Assembly: GCF_014773395.1 (NCBI RefSeq)
Contig: NZ_JACXAF010000024.1
Span: 1-64,000, forward strand
Length of the DNA: 64,000 nt
Direction of reading: 5' to 3'
DNA from: Neiella litorisoli
GTDB taxonomy: Bacteria > Pseudomonadota > Gammaproteobacteria > Enterobacterales > Neiellaceae
Positions 8,823-18,277 of the stretch are shown here, in pieces (position 1 is the stretch's first letter; every line of letters begins with the position of its first letter). A model generated the notes under the pieces. That model saw nothing but the letters and a program-made list of their open reading frames with translations, was not told the origin of the DNA and did no database searches. The translations under genes were made by a program, and so were the position numbers.

Positions 8823-10206
8823 GTAAACATGCGCTCAGAATAACCGTCAAACCGATTAATGAGACCGCGATGCCAATCTTGGCCATATCTTTGTTATTAA
8901 TCTTGCCACTGGAATAGGCCAGCGCATTGGGCGGCGTGCTCACTGGCAATACCATGCCCATTGATGCAGATAGTGCCACCACCAACAGCAGCGATGTTGT
9001 GCCGGTCAGTTGGCCAGCATCAATGAGTGTTGTTGCTACAGCGACGGCAACCGGCATTAGCAAGTTGGCGGTGGCGGTGTTGGACATCAAGTTGGCCATC
9101 AAATAACACAACACGGCTAAACCAATGAACACGCTAGCCAGCGGCAATACGGTGAAGTCGACGGCGTGGGCAATTGCTTCAGCTAGGCCTGTTTTAGACA
9201 ACGCTATACCAATGGCGATACCACCGGCAACTAGCCAAATGACATCCCAGTTGAACAGTTTCAAATCTTCTTTGCTAATAATGCCGGTAGCAGTGAATAC
9301 CGCCAGTGGCAGGATAGCCACCACGTAGCTGTTCATGCCGTGCAGCTTGGTCGACAACCACAACAGAATGGTGGTGGCGAAGGTGACGTAAACAATAATC
9401 GCGCGCGGCGAGGTACGGAATTTGCGCTTAATGTTGATGTTCAGCTCGGTCATTTTTGGCGGGAAGAATCGCGTCAGCAGAAACCAACCCACTGCCAACA
9501 TCACAATGACAAAAGGCACGCCAAAGGCCATCCAAGAACCAAAACTAACCGCATTTGCGCCTTCAAGATACTGCAGTGCAATAGCATTGGGGGGCGTGCC
9601 AATGGGGGTGCCAATACCGCCGAGGTTGGCTGCGACAGGAATCGACAGCACCAACCCCTTGGCCCCAGGATCGCCCTCTGGTACTGCCGCCAAAACCGGC
9701 GCCAGAATCGCCAACATCATCACGGTGGTCGCGGTATTGCTCATGAACATGGAGAACACTGCGGTGATCATCATCAGGCCCAGCATTACGTTTTGCGGCT
9801 TATGGCCAAACGGCTTGAGCAATACGCGCGCTAGGTTAATGTCCAGCTCGTATTTGGAGGCCGCCACGGCCAAAGCGAAGCCGCCTAAGAACAGGATGAT
9901 AATCGGCGAACTGAGGGCGTTGAGAATGCTGGTGTAAGGCAGTAACAAATCAGCGCTGCGAAAATCGGCGACAAGCCAGCCGAGACCGGCGCTCGATAGC
10001 ATCATTAACTCCAGCGTAATAATCACCACAGATGTGGCGAATACCGGAATCGGCTCCAAAATCCACAGGCCCGCAGCGAGCACGAAAATCGCCAGTAGTC
10101 GCTGCTGAATGGGATTCAAGTCAGCTAAAGGTAACCAGTCAGCGGGTAGGATTAATACCAGCACGAATAAGGCGATGCAGATAGCCAGTTTGCGCCACTC
10201 GATCAT
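8812..10206 (-). CDS. DASS-family sodium/anion symporter (SLC13 type)
   Basis: This ~464-residue inner-membrane carrier has about a dozen hydrophobic helices. Two SNTAT motifs (MSNTATTVMML and MSNTATANLLMP) and two paired PPNA motifs (GTPIGTPPNAI and STPPNALAYSSG) are the sodium- and carboxylate-binding elements of the divalent anion:sodium symporter family. Substrates in the family are dicarboxylates, citrate or sulfate; the motifs favour a carboxylate here, but the substrate cannot be decided. The ATG at 10206 is preceded by GGAGTG at correct spacing; an ATG at 10218 contains that ribosome site and is less likely. Confidence 0.85.
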   Translation of the reverse strand: MIEWRKLAICIALFVLVLILPADWLPLADLNPIQQRLLAIFVLAAGLWILEPIPVFATSVVIITLELMMLSSAGLGWLVADFRSADLLLPYTSILNALSSPIIILFLGGFALAVAASKYELDINLARVLLKPFGHKPQNVMLGLMMITAVFSMFMSNTATTVMMLAILAPVLAAVPEGDPGAKGLVLSIPVAANLGGIGTPIGTPPNAIALQYLEGANAVSFGSWMAFGVPFVIVMLAVGWFLLTRFFPPKMTELNINIKRKFRTSPRAIIVYVTFATTILLWLSTKLHGMNSYVVAILPLAVFTATGIISKEDLKLFNWDVIWLVAGGIAIGIALSKTGLAEAIAHAVDFTVLPLASVFIGLAVLCYLMANLMSNTATANLLMPVAVAVATTLIDAGQLTGTTSLLLVVALSASMGMVLPVSTPPNALAYSSGKINNKDMAKIGIAVSLIGLTVILSACLLAV

Positions 10207-10509
10207 AGAACACTCCATCGTATGGTGAGTCGTCGATGAAAAAAGCTAGAGCCAGTTTAGGAGCACTTGGATTGGTGCTCCTGCGCAGGATCATCTTTTG
10301 GTTTGACCTACAAAAAAATATAGCCAGATTGTGATCTATCAAAGTGAAACAGCAAATTTTGCTTGTTTCGCCCTTAGTTTTCGCTCAGCAGCAAATAATC
10401 AGCGATTGAAGTTAATGAGAACTTGCTGTTTGGCCTTAAGATTCGTAACTTGGTGGCCATTATTGTAAATGGATTGTTGAAGTTACCGCAGTGGTAATTC
10501 GGTCATCAT
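10207..10509. other. Divergent promoter region symporter / prsT
   Basis: This ~300-base gap holds the two outward promoters. It is AT-rich near prsT. I see no repeat, RNA or clear operator. Confidence 0.5.
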
Positions 10510-13311
10510 ATGTATATCCAGACTCGTTTTTTTATCGCTTTGTTATTCGGCGCCTTCTCTGCTCCGGCGCTTGCTCAGTTGAGCAACTACGAAAAAGGGC
10601 TGCAGTCCTACGAGGCCAACAAGGTTGAAGAAGCCTACATCCACCTCAAAAACGCCCTGCAAGATAACCCTGATTACCTCCCTGCACAGATTTTATTAGC
10701 AAAAATCCTCATCGATCGGCGCCAATACGCAATGGCCGAGAATGAGCTCGACAGAGCGGCTCGCAAAGGCGCCGATGGCGACATTATTGTTGAGTTGTTG
10801 GGGCAGGCATTGTTGGCTCAAGCCAAGTATGAACAGGCATTAAATTATGCCAACCGCATGGTGCTATCCGACGCCGGTGAAGTTCACTATCAACTGGTTC
10901 AGGCTCAAGCCCATCGAGCGCTCGGTAATATCGGCCAGGCGGAGTCGATTTACCGCGCCATTGTTCTACAACAGCCGCTGCAACTGAAAGCGAATCTTGG
11001 CCTTGCCGCGGTGTTACTGTCACAACAGCAGTTAGATGAAGCCGAGCAGTTACTGGCAACCATAAAGAGCGTTGCGAGCTCTGACAGCCAATACTGGTTA
11101 CTCGCCGGTCGAGCTCATTATCTACGCGATGATGTGCAACTTGCGCTCGCGGCCTATCAAAAGGCGGTAGAGCTGGCACCAGAAAGTGTCCCTGCGCTTA
11201 AAGCATTAGCGATTACTTACTACGTCGATTTGGCTAACTATGACAAAGCACAACAGTCAGTGGAGCAAATTTTGGCCATCGCGCCAAACGATCCCCATGC
11301 TCAGCTGATTAAGAGCAACTTGCTAGCGGATCTGAATCAAGACAGTGTTGCCGATCAGGTGCTGATGCAACTTCACAGTCAGTTGTCGCGGGTTGACACT
11401 CAATACCTGCTGAAAAGCAGTGAGTTGCTCCTTATCGATAGCGTCACTAGCTACAAATTACAGAAGTGGGAAGAAGCTAGTCGTAAGTTTGAGACCTACC
11501 TAGACAAGGAACGTGACGTCAATGCGGCGGTGATGCTGGCCGATACCTACCTGCAGCTTGAACTCTATCCGTCAGCTTTGGCCCTGTTAGATGGCTATAA
11601 GAAAGAATTACTGGATAACTTGGATCAGGCGCTGATCCTCGCATCCTTGTATGTTGATTACGGCAAGCTTTATGACAGCCGACATTATTTACCGCAAATC
11701 GAGCAGCGTTATCCGGGGGCGCCGTCGTTACTCGTTCTGATGGCAAAAAGTCTGACCAAACGTGGCCAATATGATGAGGCGCTCGCAACCTTATTGCGGG
11801 CCACGGATCAGTCAGACCGAGCGTATCAATACGCCTTGGCGACGGCTTATGGCAACGTTGGCCAGCCTCAGCAAGCATTAGCTATTGTCAATGAGCTACT
11901 GCAGCAAGAGCCAAATAACCAAGATCATCTGCTGTTCAAAGCACGGTTGTTGGTGCAGCTGCAACAAGCCGACGAAGCCGAAAAAATCGTGGCTGGTTTG
12001 TATCAACGCACTCCAGACGAGCGCAATGTGGCCTACGCCTATGCCAGTTTATTGCGCGCCAAAGGACAGCCTCAACAAGCTTTGTCAGTGATCAAGCCGG
12101 TCACTCAGGCGCACTCCAGAGATAATCAACTGTGGTATCTGTTAGCCAAAATCGAAACTGACCTTGGTCGAGTTGATGAAGCTGTTGATATTCTCAAAGA
12201 AAAGGTCAAAGGCGATCGCCTGACTGTGACCGTTGAGTTGGCCAAAATCTACCATCAGGAGGGGCGTTTTGACGATGCCATGAGCATGGTCGACAGTGCC
12301 TTGTATCAAGATCCAAACAATGAAGAAGCCGCTGTGCTCAAGGCGCAGATGCTGATTGAACAACGCGATCGCAAGGGTGCCGATCGCGTGTTGGCCAAAT
12401 TGAGCCGCTTGTGGGCTGAGAATGCCGCCCGACTGGTGGAGTTGAGCCGCATGCAGCGAGCTAATCAAGCGTTGACCAGTGCTGAGCAATCGCTGCGCCA
12501 GGCGCTGGCGTTACAGCCTAGCTCAAGCATCGCCTTTATCGAGTTAATTGAGCTGTCGTTACAACAGCAAAAAGTGTCTGAGGCAAAATCGTTGCTAGCC
12601 GATTTTGCTGATTTGGAAGGGGCTTCCGCGGTCTACCTAGAGGTGTTGCGTGGCGATGTCGCCTTGGCGGAAAACAAAACTGAACAAGCTCTGACTCATT
12701 ATCAAGCTGCATTTAAGCTGGACCCTTTGAACGTCAAATCCTTTACTCGGATGACGCAATTGAGCGCAAGTGCTGAGCGTCAGCAGCAATATGCTCAGTT
12801 GGTTGAAGCCCAGCTTGATAAACAGCCGCACAATGACTTTATGCGCCACACTCTGGCCGACTTTTATTTGCAGCACGGCCAGTTCGACCGTGCTCAGCAT
12901 CATTTGCAACTGTTGCTGACCCAACCTGTGCCCGATTTCCGCAAGGCGGTGGCGCTAAATAACCTGGCGTTTATTCATATTCAAAAGAATAACTATCCGC
13001 TGGCGGTATCGACCTCGGCGCAAGCGTTGCAGTTGCTCCCTCAGAATGCCCAGTTTCTCGATACCCACGGTTGGGCATTGACGTTGAACGAGCAGTATTC
13101 CGAAGGGTTAGGCTATTTACGAGAGGCGCATGTAAGGGAGTCCTCGGAGATCGAAATTCGATTCCATTTAGCATATGCGCTTGCCAAAACAGGGCGTCAG
13201 GCTGAGGCGCGCGCGCTACTCCAGCAACTACCTGATTTTCCGAAAGGTATTGCGGAGCAGAAATTTGCGAATGAACTGTTTTCTGAAATTTTTGTTAATT
13301 CTCAAAAATAA
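10510..13311 (+). CDS. prsT: TPR-repeat protein of the PEP-CTERM system (PrsT-like)
   Basis: This 933-residue protein starts with a signal peptide (cleavage after APALA, about residue 22) and the opening YEKGLQSYEANKVEEAYIHL, typical of PrsT. The rest is a long array of tetratricopeptide repeats (N-P-x-x-x-x-A spacing, e.g. ALQDNPDYLPAQ and ALYQDPNNEEAAV) to the C-terminus. PrsT proteins usually accompany exosortase/PEP-CTERM exopolysaccharide systems. The next gene downstream encodes a protein with a PEP-CTERM-like tail, which supports the link. Exosortase and polysaccharide genes are not in the window. Other long periplasmic TPR proteins remain possible. Confidence 0.75.
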   Translation: MYIQTRFFIALLFGAFSAPALAQLSNYEKGLQSYEANKVEEAYIHLKNALQDNPDYLPAQILLAKILIDRRQYAMAENELDRAARKGADGDIIVELLGQALLAQAKYEQALNYANRMVLSDAGEVHYQLVQAQAHRALGNIGQAESIYRAIVLQQPLQLKANLGLAAVLLSQQQLDEAEQLLATIKSVASSDSQYWLLAGRAHYLRDDVQLALAAYQKAVELAPESVPALKALAITYYVDLANYDKAQQSVEQILAIAPNDPHAQLIKSNLLADLNQDSVADQVLMQLHSQLSRVDTQYLLKSSELLLIDSVTSYKLQKWEEASRKFETYLDKERDVNAAVMLADTYLQLELYPSALALLDGYKKELLDNLDQALILASLYVDYGKLYDSRHYLPQIEQRYPGAPSLLVLMAKSLTKRGQYDEALATLLRATDQSDRAYQYALATAYGNVGQPQQALAIVNELLQQEPNNQDHLLFKARLLVQLQQADEAEKIVAGLYQRTPDERNVAYAYASLLRAKGQPQQALSVIKPVTQAHSRDNQLWYLLAKIETDLGRVDEAVDILKEKVKGDRLTVTVELAKIYHQEGRFDDAMSMVDSALYQDPNNEEAAVLKAQMLIEQRDRKGADRVLAKLSRLWAENAARLVELSRMQRANQALTSAEQSLRQALALQPSSSIAFIELIELSLQQQKVSEAKSLLADFADLEGASAVYLEVLRGDVALAENKTEQALTHYQAAFKLDPLNVKSFTRMTQLSASAERQQQYAQLVEAQLDKQPHNDFMRHTLADFYLQHGQFDRAQHHLQLLLTQPVPDFRKAVALNNLAFIHIQKNNYPLAVSTSAQALQLLPQNAQFLDTHGWALTLNEQYSEGLGYLREAHVRESSEIEIRFHLAYALAKTGRQAEARALLQQLPDFPKGIAEQKFANELFSEIFVNSQK

Positions 13312-13492
13312 TCGTCAGAAAAATTTACAATCAGTTTAGAATATATACTCAATTTTTATGGGTTGTTACTTAACTTATTGTAAATTAAGTCTAAATAATG
13401 TTGGCTTGATTTGTGCTTATTTACTCCGCGTGAATCGATATTAAATTAAATAACGATACGTAGTTGTTGTACTTTTTGGGTTTGAGCGTCGT
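13312..13492. promoter_or_regulatory. AT-rich leader of the GEVED/PEP-CTERM gene
   Basis: This AT-rich 181-base gap contains an inverted repeat ACTTAA...TTAAGT (about 13370-13392). It probably carries the promoter of the following gene, so that gene need not be co-transcribed with prsT. No terminator with a GC-rich stem is seen after prsT. Confidence 0.4.
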
Positions 13493-14341
13493 ATGAAATT
13501 ACTAGCGGTAAAAATCACACTACTGACAAGTTTGGCTCTAATGAGCGGTTTGTCATACGCAGGTTCGGTCATTAGTTGTTCGAGTAAGTCCATCAATCTT
13601 GATTACGGTAATGCTTCAGGCTACGCGCAAGCTTGCCATGAAACGCCAACTTGGCAGCGCCTCGGCAGCAGTTGGGACAGCGAAGCGGCAAACACCAATG
13701 GTGACGCGACTGACTCTGATGGCGTTAAATGGCGTATCAAGCAGTCCGACGGCAGTTGGTCAGACTATTCCAACACCGCTACGCTAGAGCAAGGCGATAC
13801 GGTTGAGTTTCAATTCAGCTTTACCCGCAGCACCACAGGTTATGCCCATAACTACGATCAGCTGAAAGCGTGGGTTGATTGGGACCAAGACTTTAAGTTT
13901 GAAGGCCGCAAAAAAGGCGAGCTATTGACTAAAGTGACTTGGGATAAGAATAGAGATTCCGAAGGTAATATTGACGGTGGCGGCGATCCAAACCGTTCGT
14001 TAGGTTGGATCGATTCAACTAACCACAGCTTGGGTTATGTAAAGAACAGTGCCGACACCCATGGCTTTTTCTATCAAACCATCACGATTCCAATGGATGC
14101 CATGATTGGCGACACTTGGATGCGCGTTCGGGTGGCTTGTTCTGAGTCGATTGTCAATAACGGCGGTGGGGTTTTAAGGCCTAAAGGCTATTTGTATCAA
14201 GGTGAAGTGGAAGATTACCTGCTGACCATTGCCAAAAAGACAACGATTACCAAGGTATCAGAGCCTTCAGCGATTGCCTTGATGATGGCAGGTTTCCTGT
14301 TGATGGTTGCCCGAGCACGGAAAAAGGCGCGCGTCAGCTAA
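13493..14341 (+). CDS. Secreted GEVED-domain protein with PEP-CTERM-like sorting tail
   Basis: The 282-residue product has a signal peptide (cleavage near SYAGS, residue ~24), a middle beta-rich domain ending in GEVEDYLLTI, the hallmark of the GEVED domain, and a C-terminal tripartite signal. That tail has VSEPS (first Pro of PEP replaced by Ser), a hydrophobic stretch IALMMAGFLLMVA, and the basic end RARKKARVS. This predicts export, exosortase-dependent processing and surface display. A strong bidirectional terminator follows. The role of the exposed domain is unknown. Confidence 0.78.
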   Translation: MKLLAVKITLLTSLALMSGLSYAGSVISCSSKSINLDYGNASGYAQACHETPTWQRLGSSWDSEAANTNGDATDSDGVKWRIKQSDGSWSDYSNTATLEQGDTVEFQFSFTRSTTGYAHNYDQLKAWVDWDQDFKFEGRKKGELLTKVTWDKNRDSEGNIDGGGDPNRSLGWIDSTNHSLGYVKNSADTHGFFYQTITIPMDAMIGDTWMRVRVACSESIVNNGGGVLRPKGYLYQGEVEDYLLTIAKKTTITKVSEPSAIALMMAGFLLMVARARKKARVS

Positions 14342-14356
14342 GTCGCAAAACAGCAC

Positions 14357-14384
14357 AAAAAAGCCCCTTTCGAGGGGCTTTTTT
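14357..14384. terminator. Bidirectional rho-independent terminator
   Basis: The stem AAGCCCC/GGGGCTT has an A-tract on the left and a T-tract on the right, so it can end transcripts from both the GEVED gene and the convergent DMT transporter gene. Confidence 0.85.
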
Positions 14385-14390
14385 GTGTCT

Positions 14391-15278
14391 TCAGCTTTTG
14401 CTCTGTTTGTGGCCATAAAGTGTCTCGTAAGCCGCAGCTGATAGCACTAAAGCGCCGCCTAAGAGCGTTCGCCAGGTTGGTACATCAGCTAGTATCAACA
14501 CAGCAAGCGAGGTGCTGTACAAAGGCTGCATACAGGAAATTAAGCCAACTGTTTTTGCCTTTAAATAGCGTAGGCTGGTGGTGTACAAAGAATGAGACAG
14601 TGCAGTAAAAACGACGCCAAGAAGGATTAAAAAGGTCCAGTCTTTGCCACTGGCTTGTTGCCAGTCATCAGAGAGAAAGGCTACTAGCGCGAGACCGCCG
14701 ATGAGGGTTTGATAAAACATCGCCTGGGTGCCGCTATAGTGTGAAAATTGATATTTATACAACAGGTTTCTGGCGGTAAATAGCAAGGCCGAGAACACGC
14801 CGGTGAGGATCCCGGCGATGACTTCTGAGTTCTGCGTCGTACCGCTATTCCCCGCGATCAGCCACAATCCGGCAAGCCCGACTAAGCCCATCAATGCGTC
14901 CGTGATATGAGGCAGCTGTCGATGCAGCAACGGCTCAATGAGCACGGTCATCAGCGGGTAGGTGTAAAATGCAATCACGCCGATGGCTACGCCAGCATAT
15001 TGCATTCCGGCAAAGTAAGTCGCCCAGTGCGTCGCCATCAATACGCCCAGTGCGAGCGCGATCAGATAATCTCGCCAGTTATTTAGCCGGACGCGCTCGT
15101 TTCGAAACTGAAACAGCGCGATAAAGGTTGCGACCGCAATAAAGCACCGAATAATGGTGATATCGAGCGCTGTGAGCTCGATCAGCTGAGAAAATAGCGC
15201 GGTACCGCCAAATAGCAACACGGCGCCGTGTAATGACAGCAGCCCTTTACGTTGCTCGGCGGCAGATTGGCTTGGCAT
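14391..15278 (-). CDS. EamA-family (DMT) transporter
   Basis: This 295-residue protein has about ten hydrophobic helices in two homologous halves, the drug/metabolite transporter layout. The second half includes the EamA-typical segment KTVGLISCMQPLYSTSLAVL. Substrates in the family range from amino acids to nucleotide sugars, and nothing here fixes one. It begins immediately after the psd stop codon (adjacent at 15278/15279), so it is probably the last gene of an rsgA-psd unit. Confidence 0.8.
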   Translation of the reverse strand: MPSQSAAEQRKGLLSLHGAVLLFGGTALFSQLIELTALDITIIRCFIAVATFIALFQFRNERVRLNNWRDYLIALALGVLMATHWATYFAGMQYAGVAIGVIAFYTYPLMTVLIEPLLHRQLPHITDALMGLVGLAGLWLIAGNSGTTQNSEVIAGILTGVFSALLFTARNLLYKYQFSHYSGTQAMFYQTLIGGLALVAFLSDDWQQASGKDWTFLILLGVVFTALSHSLYTTSLRYLKAKTVGLISCMQPLYSTSLAVLILADVPTWRTLLGGALVLSAAAYETLYGHKQSKS

Positions 15279-16151
15279 TTATTCGGCTCGGCCAAAGGTC
15301 GCCATTGGCTCACCCATTCGAGTCGTCGCTTCTGCTGCCATGGAATCGACAAAGTTAATCGCATCTTTACCAAATAGCATGATGACCGTTGAACCGAGCT
15401 TGAAGCGGCCCATCTCATCGCCTTTGTTCAGTGACACTGATGTCGGCCCTTGCGCCGGATACTGCCAGCTGAATACTTGCTTGCCGGCAGGGGGAGTAAT
15501 GGTGCCGGCCCAAACCGTCTCCATGCTAGCGACAATGGTTGCGCCAACTAGGATTTGCGCCATCGGCCCAACAGGGGTATCAAAAATGCAAACGACGCGC
15601 TCATTACGGGCGAATAGCCCTGGCACGTTTTGCGCAGTGAGCGGGTTCACTGAAAAGAGTTTTCCTGGCACATAAATCATCCGCCGTAAGACGCCATCAA
15701 CCGGCATGTGTACTCGGTGATAATCGGTCGGCGACAAGTAAATTGTGGCAAAGGTGCCGTCATTGAATTGTTCGGCCAACTGGGCATCGCCACCAAGTAG
15801 CGCGGTGGCGCTGTATTCGTGACCTTTGGCTTGAAAAATCTGACCGTTATTAATCGCGCCGCACTGGCTTACTGCGCCATCTGCCGGCTGAACTAAGGTG
15901 TTGGCAGTGTCGTCAATTGGCCGCGCGCCGGGTTTCAGTGCTCGGGTAAAGAAATCATTAAAAGTCTTATAGCCACCAGGATCAGGGTTGGCCGCCTCGT
16001 CCATATTGACCTGATAGCGTTTGATAAACCATTGAATGGTCCGTGTCGTGATTGTTCCGGCTTGAGCTGCTGCTAAGCGGCCTAATAAGCGACTCAGGCC
16101 GTGTTGTGGGAAGCAATATTGCAAAGCCACCTTAAGTGAATCTATAGACAC
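15279..16151 (-). CDS. psd: Phosphatidylserine decarboxylase proenzyme
   Basis: This 290-residue inner-membrane enzyme makes phosphatidylethanolamine. It has the self-cleavage site LGST near the C-terminus ([11 protein letters not shown]), where the Ser becomes the pyruvoyl group, and the conserved YHRVHMP segment and ADGAVS motif. Length and motifs match the short gammaproteobacterial Psd. It lies downstream of rsgA, as in E. coli. Confidence 0.95.
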   Translation of the reverse strand: MSIDSLKVALQYCFPQHGLSRLLGRLAAAQAGTITTRTIQWFIKRYQVNMDEAANPDPGGYKTFNDFFTRALKPGARPIDDTANTLVQPADGAVSQCGAINNGQIFQAKGHEYSATALLGGDAQLAEQFNDGTFATIYLSPTDYHRVHMPVDGVLRRMIYVPGKLFSVNPLTAQNVPGLFARNERVVCIFDTPVGPMAQILVGATIVASMETVWAGTITPPAGKQVFSWQYPAQGPTSVSLNKGDEMGRFKLGSTVIMLFGKDAINFVDSMAAEATTRMGEPMATFGRAE

Positions 16152-16205
16152 GTGTTTACCTCTGTTAAATGAACCGCTGTAGTGTACACATTCGAGTCGC
16201 TTAGA

Positions 16206-17255
16206 TCAGCGAACAAAGGTTCGATTACTGCGGTTTTCTTCCATGCTGAGCATGATCTTATGGTAGTTATCGAACCGGAATTGTGGGATTTCGCCTGCAT
16301 CGAGTGCTGCTCTCACCGCACAGCCAGGGTCTGCTTGGTGTTTGCAGTCGCGAAATTTGCACTGGCTGATCAACGGCAAAAACTCGATATAGCCATTGAT
16401 AATTTGTTCAGGAGTCAGGTGCCACAAGCCAAACTCGCGCACACCCGGAGAATCAATTAAGCGCCCGCCGCCGGGAAAGCTCAACATCCGCGACGCCGTC
16501 GTGGTGTGCTGACCTAAGCCTGAATTTTCTGAAATATCGCCCACGTCAATATCAGCGTCGGGGATTAATTGATTGATCAACGACGATTTTCCTACGCCGG
16601 ATTGACCAACAAAGATGCTAATTTGGTCATTCAATTTCGGTATTAATTGCTCAATCCCCAGTTGTTGCTTACAACTGATGGTGAGCGTTGGGTAGCCCAA
16701 TTGCTGGTAATAGGCCAAGCGCTCATCAATGTGCTGTCGTTGCTGCTCATCGGCCAATTCAATTTTGTTGACCAGCAGGGTCGGTGTGATCCCCATGTCT
16801 TCAGCGGCAATAATATAGCGGTCGATAATTTGATCAGAAAAATCAGGCAAGACACTGCTGACGACAAACACCTGATCAATGTTGCTGGCGACAATTTTGA
16901 CGCCATCATAATAATCTGGCCGAGTCATTTGGCTATGGCGTTCTTGCACGGCCTCAACCACGCCGCGGCGCTTATCGCTCTCCCGAGCTTCACGCCAAAG
17001 TACCCGATCACCACACACTAGCGACGATACATTGCGGCGGATGTCGCAACGGATCACCTGTCCTTGATTGTCTTCAATATCGGCATGCTGGCCAAAACGG
17101 CTGATCACTAAACCGTGCTGCTCTGCGCCGAGCATGTCGTCATCGATTGATGCTCCCGCTTCTGGTTGTTGCTCAACGCCACGCTCAAGTTTGCGCTGGC
17201 GGTTCTGTTGAATGCGGCGGATCTGCCCTTTGCTGAGTTTTTTACGTTTCGCCAA
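16206..17255 (-). CDS. rsgA: Ribosome small-subunit-dependent GTPase A
   Basis: This 349-residue GTPase acts late in 30S subunit maturation. A basic N-terminus (MAKRKKLSKGQIRRIQQNRQ) precedes an OB-fold, then the circularly permuted GTPase domain. The NKIEL-type G4 precedes the P-loop GQSGVGKSSLIN, and DSPGVREFGL is G3. The C-terminal zinc finger has CKFRDCKHQADPGCAV. It is divergent from orn and upstream of psd, a conserved neighbourhood. Confidence 0.96.
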   Translation of the reverse strand: MAKRKKLSKGQIRRIQQNRQRKLERGVEQQPEAGASIDDDMLGAEQHGLVISRFGQHADIEDNQGQVIRCDIRRNVSSLVCGDRVLWREARESDKRRGVVEAVQERHSQMTRPDYYDGVKIVASNIDQVFVVSSVLPDFSDQIIDRYIIAAEDMGITPTLLVNKIELADEQQRQHIDERLAYYQQLGYPTLTISCKQQLGIEQLIPKLNDQISIFVGQSGVGKSSLINQLIPDADIDVGDISENSGLGQHTTTASRMLSFPGGGRLIDSPGVREFGLWHLTPEQIINGYIEFLPLISQCKFRDCKHQADPGCAVRAALDAGEIPQFRFDNYHKIMLSMEENRSNRTFVR

Positions 17256-17345
17256 GTCGGGTTCCAGTTGGGGTTGATGGTGTCCATTGCTATGATAATA
17301 CCAATCTGCTTGGATATGTACGGTTAGACGAAAAGGAGTGCATTT

Positions 17346-17885
17346 GTGGCTAGAGACAGGCGCCTGATCTGGATTGATTTGGAGATGACTGGGTTGGAGC
17401 CGATGACAGATGTCATCATTGAGATCGCAACCATAGTCACGGACGATGAGCTAAACGTGATTGCCGAAGGGCCGGTGATTGCGATTCATCAGAGTGATAC
17501 GGTTTTGGCAGGTATGGATGACTGGTGCACCCGCACCCACACCGAATCTGGACTGGTTGCTCGAATTAAAGCGAGCCAATACTCGGTGCAACAAGCGGAG
17601 GCTGAAACACTGGCCTTTCTTAAAGAGCATGTTGACCAAGGCGCTTCGCCGATGTGCGGCAACAGCATTGGCCAAGATCGGCGGTTTATCTACAAATACA
17701 TGCCCGAGCTGGCTGAATTTTTCCATTATCGCAACATCGATGTCAGCACCTTAAAAGAGCTGGCTCGCCGTTGGCGACCTGACTTAGCACCATTTGCAAA
17801 GAAAAACACCCATTTGGCCATGGACGACATTCGCGAGTCGATTGCCGAGTTGGGTTACTATCGTGAACATTTTTTACGCAGCTAA
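17346..17885 (+). CDS. orn: Oligoribonuclease
   Basis: This 179-residue 3'-5' exoribonuclease degrades di- to penta-ribonucleotides. DEDDh residues are visible: IDLEMTGLE, the NSIGQDRRF segment, and the [11 protein letters not shown]-terminal His/Asp. The start is a GTG at 17346, chosen because AGGAG lies eight bases upstream. It precedes three tRNA-Gly genes as in E. coli. Confidence 0.96.
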   Translation: MARDRRLIWIDLEMTGLEPMTDVIIEIATIVTDDELNVIAEGPVIAIHQSDTVLAGMDDWCTRTHTESGLVARIKASQYSVQQAEAETLAFLKEHVDQGASPMCGNSIGQDRRFIYKYMPELAEFFHYRNIDVSTLKELARRWRPDLAPFAKKNTHLAMDDIRESIAELGYYREHFLRS

Positions 17886-17986
17886 ACTGCCCAGAATCAG
17901 GGTTTTGAAGCTAATTTCAGAAATTTTCCGATCTGGGCTTGCATCGTCGGCGGATTTGCGTAAAATTCGCATCCGCTTGACGGAAC

Positions 17987-18062
17987 GCGGCACTAGCTCA
18001 GCTGGTAGAGCGCAACCTTGCCAAGGTTGAGGTCACGAGTTCGAACCTCGTGTGCCGCTCCA
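17987..18062 (+). tRNA. tRNA-Gly (GCC), copy 1
   Basis: The 76-base cloverleaf has acceptor arms GCGGCAC/GTGCCGC, anticodon loop TTGCCAA and an encoded CCA end. The anticodon stem is AACCT/AGGTT, differing from the other two copies by a compensated end pair. All stems pair. Confidence 0.97.
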
Positions 18063-18090
18063 ATTCCTCAAGCCCGATCAATACAGTGAT

Positions 18091-18166
18091 GCGGCACTAG
18101 CTCAGTTGGTAGAGCGCGACCTTGCCAAGGTCGAGGTCATCGGTTCGAACCCGATGTGCCGCTCCA
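18091..18166 (+). tRNA. tRNA-Gly (GCC), copy 2
   Basis: The 76-base cloverleaf has an encoded CCA. The T-stem is ATCGG/CCGAT instead of ACGAG/CTCGT, a set of compensated changes. The anticodon loop is TTGCCAA. Confidence 0.97.
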
Positions 18167-18187
18167 ATTCTCACTGTATATCAATAA

Positions 18188-18263
18188 GCGGCACTAGCTC
18201 AGCTGGTAGAGCGCGACCTTGCCAAGGTCGAGGTCACGAGTTCGAACCTCGTGTGCCGCTCCA
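18188..18263 (+). tRNA. tRNA-Gly (GCC), copy 3
   Basis: The 76-base cloverleaf has an encoded CCA. It combines the T-stem of copy 1 with the anticodon stem of copy 2. The three genes form one cluster downstream of orn. Confidence 0.97.
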
Positions 18264-18277
18264 ATTTTCTCTCTGAA

